From the NCBI GenBank assembly GCA_977006965.1, contig OZ345371.1, positions 992,001 through 1,056,000 on the forward strand: DNA of 64,000 nt. The letters are read 5' to 3'. Within the stretch, counting starts at the first letter, position 1. Each line of letters opens with the position of its first letter. Shown piece after piece: positions 11,529 through 21,900 of the stretch. The translations under genes and the position numbers were made by a program. Source of the stretch: Phymatolithon calcareum. Lineage: Eukaryota; Rhodophyta; Florideophyceae; Hapalidiales. Under the pieces are notes generated by a model that saw only the letters and a list, made by a program, of their open reading frames with translations, was not told the DNA's origin and did no database searches.

Positions 11529-12611
11529 TCACACCTTCTCAACCAGCGGCACCATTGCATTCCGCTCCTTAAGCACCCAAGCAAGCATAGAAACCGTTCC
11601 ATAAACCGCATCCAAACACGGCGTCTCACATTCCGTCCTCCTCGCAATTTCCACAACCGCCCCCATAACCCCCTCAACCTCCATCGCCCTCCCCCTCTCC
11701 ACATCCTGCAGCATGGAAGTCCTATGTGCCCCTACACTCCTAGCCCCCTCCACACGTCTCTCCATACTCAATCTCAACCTCTCCCCCGCCTTCTCAGCCA
11801 CCATCTGCACCTCGCGCATGACGCCCTCAACAACCCTCCGTCCCGGCAGCGCGGGGTCGCACAACTCCCCCAGCGTGGCATGCGTGAGTGCCGACAGCGG
11901 GTTGACCGCCACCGTACCCCAAAGCTTGAGCCACAGCTCTGCGCGCACATCCCTCAGCACGGGCGACTTAAATCCCGCCTGTGTCAACAGATCCGCCACC
12001 ATTCGCACACGCAAAGATTCAACGCCGTCCAGTTCACCGACCGGGAAGCGTGTGCCGTAACTGTGCGCGATGCAACCGGGCTCCGCGATCACGGCTGCGG
12101 GGTACACGACGGCGGCGAGGAGACGCGAAGGGTCGATCGCGTCCTTCAGGATGCCGGCGGGATCGACGGCGTGTACGCGGGTGTTGCGTAGTGCGGGTGG
12201 TGCATTGGGGTTTCGTTGGAAATACCACCATGGGACGCCGTTCTGCGTCGTGAGATAGACGCCGGTTGGAGAGAGAAGGGGAGGTAATTGTGCGGCCACT
12301 GTGGCGATTTGGTGCATTTTCAATGCGAGAATTATGACGTCCTGGTTTGGTGAGACGTTTTCTAGCGCTCCTGTGAATATACTATTCGGAGCTGAAAGAA
12401 GGTCGACACCTTCTGGAGTGGTGAGGCGGAGATGATTCGACCGTTGCATGGCTTTTAGATGCGCGCCGCGACCGAAAAATGTTACCGTGTGGCCGAGATG
12501 CGAGAGATGCACGCCGAGGAGACCGCCGATTGCACCGGCGCCCACGATGAGAATGCGCTTTGTGGATGGCGAACCCGCATCGGAGACGGACGGTTCCGTC
12601 GCACTCGCCAT
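11529..12611 (-). CDS. panE: 2-dehydropantoate 2-reductase (ketopantoate reductase)
   Basis: A single-exon gene of 360 codons. Ketopantoate reductase reduces 2-dehydropantoate to pantoate with NADPH, a step towards pantothenate and coenzyme A. The protein shows the ApbA/PanE layout. After about 17 residues it has the nucleotide-binding RILIVGAGAIGGLLG loop (Gly at 24, 26, 29 and 30). LALKMHQ (Lys98) and TTQNGV follow, then SYGTRFPVGELDG and the C-terminal helical domain. ELWLKLWGTVAVNPLSALT carries the catalytic Lys at about 228, and VMREV is in the place of the usual Glu-bearing helix. The first ATG in frame is 12611. An upstream GTG at 12635 gave the longest ORF but is unlikely to be used. 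It is divergent from the QPRT gene 430 bp away. On the coding strand the gene changes from C-rich to G-rich, as its two neighbours do. The exact substrate is inferred from family. Confidence 0.85.
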   Translation of the reverse strand: MASATEPSVSDAGSPSTKRILIVGAGAIGGLLGVHLSHLGHTVTFFGRGAHLKAMQRSNHLRLTTPEGVDLLSAPNSIFTGALENVSPNQDVIILALKMHQIATVAAQLPPLLSPTGVYLTTQNGVPWWYFQRNPNAPPALRNTRVHAVDPAGILKDAIDPSRLLAAVVYPAAVIAEPGCIAHSYGTRFPVGELDGVESLRVRMVADLLTQAGFKSPVLRDVRAELWLKLWGTVAVNPLSALTHATLGELCDPALPGRRVVEGVMREVQMVAEKAGERLRLSMERRVEGARSVGAHRTSMLQDVERGRAMEVEGVMGAVVEIARRTECETPCLDAVYGTVSMLAWVLKERNAMVPLVEKV

Positions 12612-13040
12612 CACGCTCCCTTGAGACGCGGGCACGGCAGAGACGTTGTGAGTGAAGAATGGAAGGTGGGGAAATCGGGTGAGACTGATATATCAAACAA
12701 GATCCGGTTGGGTTTCCCATCTGATTTCATGGCACTGTACGTTGAAATGAAATCACGCGGAGATCTAAATGACGATCGATGTATGATCTCGGATACGCGA
12801 CCACGCATGCAACCAACCCTCACGCGCGCGCTGGTCGACGGTATAAAACCCTCGGAACGGTCGCCGACTCCGCCGCCGAAGACATACATGCATACATGCA
12901 TGCATGCATGCATGCCGCATACCGTGTCTGTGCTAGTGGTGGCAGTGGCGAGTGAATAACTAAGGATCGGGCACTTTTTTCCACACACATTGACAACCCA
13001 ACCCATCAATCAATCAATCAATCAATCAATCCATCCCAAG
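12612..13040. promoter_or_regulatory. Divergent promoter region with tetranucleotide repeats
   Basis: The 429 bp between the two divergent starts must hold both promoters. It contains an alternating CATG run (about 12888-12918, an ATGC microsatellite full of TGCATGCA palindromes) and an ATCA/CAAT run (about 13005-13032) that ends nine bases before the QPRT start. No TATA box is convincing (GGTATAAAAC at 12840-12849 is the best candidate and points towards the QPRT gene). Confidence 0.45.
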
Positions 13041-13925
13041 ATGGACATTGCGCCGCATTCGGCAATGCTCCCGGATGCGGCCGTGGAGTCGTTGGTGACC
13101 ACCTGGCTGTCCGAAGACTGTCCCAGTTTCGATCACGGCGGTCTCGCCGCCGGCACCGCCCCCGCCGTCGCCGCCCTCTACCAGAAGAGTTGCGGCGTTC
13201 TAGCCGGCGTTCCCTTCTTCACAGCCGTGTTCCGTCGTCTCGGCTGCGTCGTTCGCTGGGACGGCGCCGCACGTGAGGGTCTGGAAGTGCGTCCCGGGCA
13301 CGGTCGCGACAGCCGCGTCCGTCTCGCCGTCGTGGAGGGTCCCGCAAACCTCCTGTTGCGCGGCGAGCGAGTAGCACTGAACGTGCTCGCGGAGTGCTCG
13401 GGTGTGGCAACTGCTGCGCGACGCGCGGCGGAAGTGGCGGAGCAGATGAGTTGGCGTGGACGGGTGGCGGCAACGCGGAAGACGACGCCGGGGTTCAGAT
13501 TGGTGCAGAAGTATGGGATTGTTGTTGGGGGGATGGATCCGCATCGTATGGATCTGAGTGGAATGGTGATGTTGAAGGATAATCATCTGATGGCGGCAAA
13601 GGGGGTTGAGAAGGCGGTGAGGAAGGTGAGGGGATGTGCGGGGTTCAGTGTTAGGGTGGAGGTTGAATGTGGGAATGTTGAGGAGGCTATCAGGGCGGCG
13701 AAGGCGGGGGCTGATGTGGTTATGTTGGACAATTTTATGGTGGAGGAGTTTGCGGTGGCGGCGAGGAAGGTTAAGGATGAGTTTCCGAAGGTCACTGTGG
13801 AAGGGAGTGGGGGACTCGGGTTTGATAAACTGAGGCAGTATATGATTCCTGAGGTGGATGTGCTGAGCTTCTCGGTTAATCGGTATGCGATTCCGGTGGA
13901 TATGTCGTTGAAGATTGAAAACTAG
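13041..13925 (+). CDS. QPRT: Nicotinate-nucleotide pyrophosphorylase (quinolinate phosphoribosyltransferase)
   Basis: A single-exon gene of 294 codons. The enzyme makes nicotinate mononucleotide from quinolinate and PRPP, releasing CO2 and pyrophosphate, in de novo NAD synthesis. The sequence follows the family from end to end. It has WLSEDCPSFD at the N terminus, GVLAGVPFF, GERVALNVLAECSGVAT, the substrate-binding TRKTTPGFRLVQKYGIVVGG, HRMDLSGMVMLKDNH, KVEVEC-type FSVRVEVECGNVEEA, GADVVMLDNF and VTVEGSGGL. It ends in the VDVLSFSVN phosphate-binding strand. The ORF can be opened 17 codons upstream at 12990, but those codons are the microsatellite. Starting at 13041 (AAG ATG G) aligns with the human protein's first residues. 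Length is normal for eukaryotes. The 5' half is C-rich, the 3' half strongly G-rich. Confidence 0.92.
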   Translation: MDIAPHSAMLPDAAVESLVTTWLSEDCPSFDHGGLAAGTAPAVAALYQKSCGVLAGVPFFTAVFRRLGCVVRWDGAAREGLEVRPGHGRDSRVRLAVVEGPANLLLRGERVALNVLAECSGVATAARRAAEVAEQMSWRGRVAATRKTTPGFRLVQKYGIVVGGMDPHRMDLSGMVMLKDNHLMAAKGVEKAVRKVRGCAGFSVRVEVECGNVEEAIRAAKAGADVVMLDNFMVEEFAVAARKVKDEFPKVTVEGSGGLGFDKLRQYMIPEVDVLSFSVNRYAIPVDMSLKIEN

Positions 13926-14460
13926 AGGGACGGAGGGACGGACGGATGGAGGAAATTGAAACTGTTATCACATGATGTGCCTTTTTCTCTCTTTCTTTCT
14001 TGCTTTCTTTCTTGCTTTCTTTCCTTCTCTGTCGTTCTAAGATACTGTACTCATTTTCTAGAGAGTATTATCGTGTAGTCAGTCAGTCAGTCAGTCAGTC
14101 AGTCAGTCAGAACTCTCACCAACTCTTGATTGACCGCATTCTGACTAAACATGTTTAGTATGTTCGAGGTCGCCAACCAGTCAGTCAGCCCGCGTACCCA
14201 TGCTTGAACTTGGGCATGCATGCATGCATGAATGCGCACATCTGCGCGTACACCTCCGTCCGCCCTCGCAAGCGCATTACGCACGAATGTTGCACACACA
14301 CGACCGCCCAATCAAAATCCTAGGGTTTCTACCTCCCATCGACCGCTCGGCGCTGACCTCCCCGCATCCGTCCGCCAACCGATGCAATCGAGCACGTCCT
14401 CCAAAACCCAGACGCCCTTCCCCCTCCCGTCCGCCAATCCGTGCATCCCACGCCCGAACA
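13926..14460. repeat. Intergenic microsatellite cluster
   Basis: The spacer after the QPRT gene contains a GGAC/GGAT run (13927-13950), a CTTT/CTTG run (about 13985-14025), 8.5 copies of AGTC (14077-14110) and a short ATGC run (14214-14231). The bases from 14200 are open in the frame of the next gene but low in complexity, so they are taken as leader. Confidence 0.7.
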
Positions 14461-15183
14461 ATGTATCTCTTCATCCCAACCCTCCCGATCCTTCACCGAC
14501 CTTCCCCCCATCTACGTCCCACCCGCCCTCCCTCCCTCACCTTCCCATCCCGTCCACCCCCCGCCCATCTCTCAATGAACCCCTCCCCCTCAACCACCCC
14601 CGCCTCCCCTTCGAAAACCGCGGTGCTAATGGTCTGTCTCGGCAACATCTGCCGCTCGCCCGCCGCCGAGGCCGTGCTTCGAGATCTAGTGCAGAAATCC
14701 AACTCGACCTCCCTCGTAACGGTGGACTCCTGCGGCACCGGCGGCGGCAGTCCAAACTGGTATCTCCCGACCGGCGTCGCGCACCACGAGGGCGACCCCC
14801 CGGACGCGCGCATGCGTTCAGCAGCTTCCGCGCGCGGTCTCTCCCTGACAAGCTCGTCGCGTCCCCTGCGCGCGTCCGATTTCTCCGCCTTCGACTACAT
14901 CGTCGCGATGGACGCCTCCAACATCGCCGCCATCGAGGAGGCGCGTCTGCACTGGGGTGTTAAGAATCCCGCGGCGCGCGTGGTGCTGCTCTCAGACTTC
15001 AGCGCTGATGCCTCCTTCCGCGGCCGAGCCGTGCCCGACCCGTACTGGTCGGGCGCGAGGGGATTTGAGCATGCGCTCGACCTCATTCAGGAGGCTTGTC
15101 AAGGATTGCTGGCGGCCATTCTGGCCGAGCGGACAGAGCGGACCGGGCGGGCGCGAGGTGCTGAGCATGGGGATGCTTCGTAG
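14461..15183 (+). CDS. Low-molecular-weight protein tyrosine phosphatase
   Basis: Single exon, 240 codons from the ATG at 14461. The fold starts with AVLMVCLGNICRSPAAEAV. CLGNICR is the CX5R phosphate loop, with the nucleophile Cys at residue 59 and Arg65. It continues with VDSCGTGG, HHEGDPPDARM (usual form H-x-G-x-PPDPRM), FDYIVAMD and VPDPYW, whose Asp193 is the general acid. The protein removes phosphate from phosphotyrosine, and some relatives act as arsenate reductases. The core is normal length (about 165 residues). The first 38 residues are Pro/Arg/Ser-rich with no acidic residue and could be an organelle-targeting peptide. Alternatively translation begins at 14575 (MNPSPSTT). The 14461 ATG has A at -3, which favours it. 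A further in-frame ATG at 14200 lies in repeats. Coding-strand bias flips from C-rich to G-rich. Confidence 0.85.
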   Translation: MYLFIPTLPILHRPSPHLRPTRPPSLTFPSRPPPAHLSMNPSPSTTPASPSKTAVLMVCLGNICRSPAAEAVLRDLVQKSNSTSLVTVDSCGTGGGSPNWYLPTGVAHHEGDPPDARMRSAASARGLSLTSSSRPLRASDFSAFDYIVAMDASNIAAIEEARLHWGVKNPAARVVLLSDFSADASFRGRAVPDPYWSGARGFEHALDLIQEACQGLLAAILAERTERTGRARGAEHGDAS

Positions 15184-15943
15184 TGGGAGAGGAGGCGAAA
15201 TGTGGCTTGCGGACGGTGTGTCGGACGGACGTTGCTCCTGGAGCGCTGTTCTGGCGGTGCGGCGTGCACGACGGATGGGTCGTGGAAAGGGTGTTTAGCA
15301 GAAAGGGTTTAGGTCGTTTTTGGTTTTCTGTTTGTCCGTGCTACTTTGCTTGCTTGCTTGATTCCTTCCTGTTCACATCTGCGTTTCTGTTTACTGCATT
15401 CATTGTCGGTCGGTCATGATGCACCAAGTGCCAGCCAAGCTTCCCAAGTTCTTTCTTTCAGCATAGACTTCGTTCATTCGGGTCGGTCTCTCTGAAGACA
15501 ACCCCTCCGCAGCGGATAATGCCGTGGACCAGACCAGATTCCAAAGCGGTGTGCGAGATACGGTACCTACCAAGACTGCATAGGCGCTGAACTACATATG
15601 GCACAGAACGGTGCGACTATTTTCTCACCCTGCCATTGTTTGGTGAAGCCCCTGTTCACAACTTTAAATTCGACAGGGGGGTCTACCTGGGACCAGCTAC
15701 TGTAGCATCTCCAGACGCTTGGGCAATTGCCCTCCAAAAATAAACCAGTTTCCAAAATTCTTTCTCCGCCGAAACCAACCTGCTTGACATTCGTTCGTTC
15801 GTTCGTTCGTTCTGAGGGCCATCGTCCGGCACCCAGAGATGCTATCTCGTTTCGTGCGGCACGTTTTGTTCGAGATGGAGATTAATTATCCCATGTCGCT
15901 ATTCTTTACACATCCTAACATGCTCCGCTCCAGTCTAATGTAC
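15184..15943. other. Spacer with TTCG microsatellite
   Basis: Space between the 3' ends of the phosphatase gene (+) and the RRP5 gene (-). It contains TTGC repeats near 15347-15361 and about six copies of TTCG at 15790-15812. No gene or clear poly(A) signal was recognised. Confidence 0.55.
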
Positions 15944-18900
15944 TTACTCCTGCGCCGCATCGACCGCCACAGACTTACTTTCCACATACTGCTTCGCTTT
16001 TGCCAGAACCGCCTTGTGGCTCGACTTATCTCCAAACCGTTTCTCAAATGACAGCCACTTTTTGAACACAGACTTCATCTTCTTCGAGCTCAGTTCCAAA
16101 CTTGCGCACCGTTCAAAAATTAACCGCGTCGATTCCACCGCCTCCGCTTTCTCTCCAGATCCTTCTTCAGCGTTTCTGCAAATCCCACTCTCCATGTCCA
16201 GAAAAACGCTCCACACGTCCAGTCGCTTAGGGTAGTTGCCAATCACCGATTCAAACACTGTCCTTGCTCGCTCCACGCTTCCGTGCCGATACTCCATCTG
16301 CGCAAACTTCATAATCACGCCGATGTGATCCCGCTTCTCCAACGACACAAGAGCCCGTTCCAGAATTTTCCGACCACCTGCGGTATCCCCTTTTTCGAAT
16401 TTCGCGCTTCCTGCTGCGATCCACACCTCCTTCGCGTACTTGAACTGTCGCATTGCCCGCTTCATTACTTCATCGGCAATCTCCGGTTCGGATTCTCGCA
16501 CACTTCCAAACACCTGCAAGTAAAAGTCCTGGACGTCCGTCACTCTTTTCACAGCTCGGTCAAACACTCGGAACACCGCCGCCGCTTTAGTCAACGCACT
16601 TCCGCCATCGCCTCCACCAGGAGATCCCCCAAAATTCACCTCCAGGTTCACGTACGCTATCCACAAATTGACGCGTTCAAGCTCTTTTGTCAGCTCAATT
16701 GTTTCCAGAGCCCGTTCAGCAATTGCGCGCGCCTTATCGATTTGAGCAAGACTGAGACGAAATGCCATGTATCGAATCCAAATCGCTGATGAATTTGGTT
16801 CCCCAAGTATCATTCGCTCAAAGTCTTCGGCAGTTTCGGGTGCATTCGGATTTGCGGCCAATGTTTCCTCCTTCTCCTGGATTTCGCGCTCAGCAGCTTC
16901 TTTCGCCCGTTTCTTTTCTCGCTTCTCTTTTGACGTTTTTGCTTTCCTGGGAGCATGATCTTCCGCCTCTCCGTTTTCATCCTTGCCCATCGCACCGGCT
17001 TCGCCGTCCAAATCTTTTTTGTCCTCCATAGCTCCGAGCGCTTCAACGTCTTCCTCCTCATCCACAGGAAAAGCGTGCGCTATTTTCAAAATCGGCACTT
17101 TGCCTTCGTCTTTTTCTTTTGCAGATTCACTTTCGCCATCGGAACTTTCGCCACCGGCATCATCATTCTCCGGGTCCGGACGCTCTGCTACTTCTTCTTC
17201 TCCCACAGCTTTAATAGCCTCCATAACATCATTGTCCGACTCGCATTCAGGGAGCACAGGATTCAGTTTTGCCTTTTTAGATTTCGGCTCACCAATTTTT
17301 CCTTGACAATTATTTTCCAGAATAGTGTCGATTTTCGCAGCGTCAACACCGGCAGCTTCAAAGTGACACCGCTTCGTCCCCACTCTCCGCTTTTTGTCGT
17401 TCGCATCGATGACGACGGAGGTAATTCTTTGCCCAACAGTCCACTCCTTCCACGGATCCTTAACTTGTCGATCTTGGTCAGCTTCAGAAGTATGCAATAG
17501 CGCAGACTTCCCCTTCGTCAACTTCACAATGGCCCCGAACCGCTCCACACGACAAACAGTCCCGTCCACGACTTCACCTTCAGCGACATTGACGGCGACA
17601 GATTTTTCCTTCGGCTTCCGTTCTTTCTTGCGAAGGGAAACTGCAACCGCCGCTTCAGCTGTCCCAACGTCTCGCACATCGGATATTTTCCCCTCAACTA
17701 CCATTCCGACAGGGAACGCCTTCTCAGGTTCCTTCACAAAGTCATCAGATAAATCGCAAAGTTGAACGCGCGCACGAACGCCACGACCAATCCACAAAAA
17801 TGCACCATGTTTGTTCACCTTGCTTACAAAACCGCGAACGGCAGCATCCTTTTTGACTTGTTCAGCAGTAACATTTGTGATTAATACATCCTTCGCCTCT
17901 GCATCAATATCCGATACTCGCATACTCAGCGAAACTGAGGCGGACGGCTGGTGGTATCCTTCTTCCGCCTCTGGTTCCACATGTACGATTCGGACTCGAA
18001 CAAATTCACCAACTTTGAAATTGGACATATTCTCCGCAGCTTTCTCGAAGTCGCTGTCAACGTCGCAAATATTCACAAACCCAGAATGGGTGCTCTTGTG
18101 ATCGGCCGGACGCGCAGTCCAAGGCAATCCCACGCGCAGCCCAAAGCCCGGCAACACTTTCTGAATAATACCAGTAAAGAAGGACGCAGAATTGCATCCA
18201 TTTGACGACGCACTTAGCTTAACATTGACAACTTCTTTTCCGCCATCTTGCTCCTTAATAACAGACTGCACGAGGCAGAGAAAAGGAGTCCATTCAGCGC
18301 TGTTTTCAAACACAGAGGATGGATTGGAAGCGTCGCTTACTGCATCGATTCTGTGACAAAAGCCCAACAGATGCGGAGAAATGGCAAGCGTATAGTGGCT
18401 CTTCGCAGAGGACTTCGCCCTTAAAAATGCAACAATACGATCGCCAGCTGCAGGAATACTCTTTGAAGAATATGGAAAACTCCTTGCACCTTGAGCCGCC
18501 AGTTCCGTTTCAAGTACTTTTAGAGAACTCTTCCCCTTTTGCTTGTGCTTAGACTCCGAAAATTGAACAATCATGACATCTCGCGCCACATCATCAACTT
18601 TCGGCAACGAAAAGCGCTCCGCAATGTCGGCAGGAAGCGGACCTAGAGGAAGAGAGTGGGCTTCCGAGCTTGTCAATCGAGTCCAATTCGTAATGTGAAT
18701 ACGACCGAAGGCTGAGCGTCCGATTTTTACATGAACCTGATACGGCAACACCTTCGTAATGGGACCATGCACGATAGCGCCGACGGTAATATTCTTATTC
18801 ACAGGAACCACACCATTTTGGTGCGCCTTCGCAGCTTTTTCGCCAGAGCGGGGTTGTTTCTCATTTTTCACAGTCTTGAGAGCTTCATTCCAATCAATAG

Positions 18901-21900
18901 TGACAAAGACCCTACTACTCTTCAAACCATCCACAGCCAAAACACGACAAAGCACTTCAACGCCGGGTTTCAGAGTGGTATCCCCGAGGACTGCGGGAAG
19001 CAGCGAATGAGCGATAACTGTCTTCGCCTTGGTTTTTTGAACCGCCAAAATCACGTAATCATCCTTGATGAGCAATACGGTTCCTTGGAATGCATTCTTT
19101 CCAGACAGGGATGGTCTTTTGCTCGCTGAGTCGACCCAGCGTACATCTTGGGTGACGTCAATTACACCGGAAAAGGGATCCACATCCAGGACTCTTACAC
19201 TAGTTAAGGGGACAGTATTCTCTTCACGTTGTACCTTTTTGCGAGCCGACCTCGTCTTCGCCGCAGGAGTGGCCGCCTGCGCAGCGTTGTCGGCAGCAGT
19301 TTCGGCGAGAGCGCTGATGATGCTTTCGTCATCCGCAGCAGACGCCACAGAGGTATCTTTCTCAGAATACAGGTGATCTTTCATAGATCCAGGCAACGAT
19401 CGCAGCTTGGTAGGAGTATGGGCATCTGAAGGGGCACTGTTCAAAGCAACTCCCACAGCCTTCGTCCCAAGTACTGACTGTAGTTTCAAAACAATTCCAT
19501 ACGGTCGACATGCGTCAATTTTGCCGCTGACCACGCTTCCGATTACAAATTCTTTTTCAGACGTTTCCTTTCCAAACGTAGAACGAGCATAAGCTAGGTC
19601 ATCAACCAAAGACTTGGCGTAGACAGAAGTTCGCTTTCCTCCAACGTCCGAAGGCCGTAAGGAAACATTAAAACGCTGCGCATCCTTGTCGACGGACTCC
19701 ATGGAGACTGCAATAGAGGCATTAAGAGTCAATGCGCGAGACAGATCGCCGACAAAAAAGTCGGCAATTCTCGACTTCTTCGCGAATCCAGTCAATCCTC
19801 CGAGAAACCCTATAAACACTCCCGTCGGCAAGACACCCTTGACATATCCATTCAACACAGTGCCTTGCAAAATGGCGGCTTGTGCCCCCTCGTCCACGCC
19901 ATTCTGCGACGCGGAGATCGAAGGATCTTCATCAGTCCCATTGGTCTTAAAGCACAAAGCCTCGACTTCCGCAAACGTCGATGGTAGACGCCCTTCGTGG
20001 TGCGCTGATATCAGACTCTGCTTCCTGGTGAGAATCAGCATCCCGCCATCTTGGCGTAAAACCATCGCCCCATGAATCTTCAACGGCTGAGACGCAGAAT
20101 CTTCTACGGTCGACTTCAGAGTCTTCACATACTCATGGGATATTTTAGTGCCGACAGCCAGAGAGTCAGCCAAATGTCCAAACGGAAGTAAGCAGTCGAT
20201 TGTCTTCACGGGTCCGTCCCCGTCATTCTTTAGGCTCGAAGATGACGACTCGTGCTTCGGACGCTTCGGTTCATTGTTGGGCTCTGTTTCGCTGTTTACA
20301 TTAACGCAAACAGAAACAACAAATTGCTTCTTCTCTTCGTCACATTTTCTGATTACGGCATCCGTAATTGTTCCAACGGCAATTTCTGGCGCTTTGGCTT
20401 CTTTCGTTTTCTTCACACCGAACGCGACATCCGTGCCTGTCAAATCCATCGATAAGAATAGCTTCCGTCTTTTCGCATCAGCTTTCAGGATGCACACGCG
20501 AACGGTCTGCCCAGGTGGATACAATGCTTCGACTTCTTCTTTCGTTCGTCCACCAGCTGAGCTTGAAGAACTGTCCTTCCTTCTTCTCTTTTTGCCGGGA
20601 GTCTCAGCCTTTTCATCCAGGCACAGGTTCATGAAGCTAAGAGTCCCCGAGGTCCAGCCGCAGAAAGACACCACAATGAAGCTGTCCATTATCTTGCTCA
20701 CAGTGCCAGCAAAAACGGGAGGTTTGGTTCGCTCAGACTCGGAGTCTGGCTTTCTGTTCCGCTTCTCCACCTCAATTAAGCCCCGATACGCTTTCAAACT
20801 TTGTTCCGCCTCGTCGTATGAGCAAAGCACAGGGTCCGGCGACCCTACCAGGGATTTCCGAGCAGATAGATAGATCATCTGCCTTGTGTGGTTCACAGAG
20901 AGCGTGATACATTTTACAGTGCCCCCTGTTCGAAGGCTGGGATGCTTTGACAATGCCTTTGCGGACATTTGGGTATCCGCAATGTGTTGTTTAGGAATAA
21001 TTCCACGGATATGCAAATCGCCATCAACGGCGACGGAAATGGCCCCGCTTGATAGATGCGATACTACCTTGCAGTTGTAGACACGACCCGGTTGCACTTC
21101 GCTGATGTCCAATGCTGCACGGCTTAGAATGCTCGGGCGTAAGTCGGCATTGACAATGCCATCAAAAGCAGATATAGACACAATTCGAGCGCTTTGGTCA
21201 AGCACGAGACCTTTGTAAAAATTCTTCTCCAGTTTGTCCAATCTCTTTTCGGCCACACGGGATATGTGCACGAACAACGGAACGCCGATTGCGACAGTTT
21301 CAGGTGAAGGCTTTTCAACCGCGTTAGCATCCTTGTCGCTTTCCATCACATGTCGCAGAAAAAGGCCAAATGTTGGGCTCACTCTATCGACAACAAGACC
21401 TTTGACAATAGTCCCGACAGTCCAATCGTCTGGCACTGCGCGAACCCGAAAGTCTTTCACGACGTCCGGTAGCAGCGACGCAGTCACAGCCTTCTGACCA
21501 GGGTCAACGGTCAAAAGTCTGACAGAGACAGAGGAGCCGACTTGGACAGTGGGTGTCCCATCTGGTCCATGCGGGACATGCAGGGTATCGATTGATACTG
21601 AAAAAAGACCGAAAACCGTGAGCATGACTTTTGAGGCCTGAATTGACAGAACCTTGCCGTTGACGCGCATACCAGCACGGAGGCTGTGGAAGTTGAGGCC
21701 GTCCGCCATGAGAGTTTCGGCTCTTCGTACCAGCTCGCTTTTCGCGGAAACACGTACTGTCGAAACGAATCCGCGCTTACTCTTCTTCTTTTTCTTCTTC
21801 TTTTTCCCGTCACCCGTAGGACCTTCGTCAGAATCAGTGGGTACACGAATTGTCTGAGAAACAACAACCTCCACCGGCGTTCCTGGTAACAGAGTATTCC

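Noticed and set aside
11469-12191. 240-codon plus-strand ORF opposite ketopantoate reductase
   Set aside because: Pro/His/Arg-rich antisense shadow of a GC-rich gene, with no domain.
12990-13040. Upstream start of QPRT
   Set aside because: The 17 extra codons translate the ATCA repeat; 13041 aligns with known starts.
14200-14460. N-terminal extension of the phosphatase from ATG 14200
   Set aside because: Encodes microsatellite and Pro/Arg-rich sequence with no family similarity.
14232-14963. 243-codon ORF overlapping the phosphatase in another frame
   Set aside because: Composition artefact of C-rich DNA; the phosphatase frame carries the catalytic motifs.
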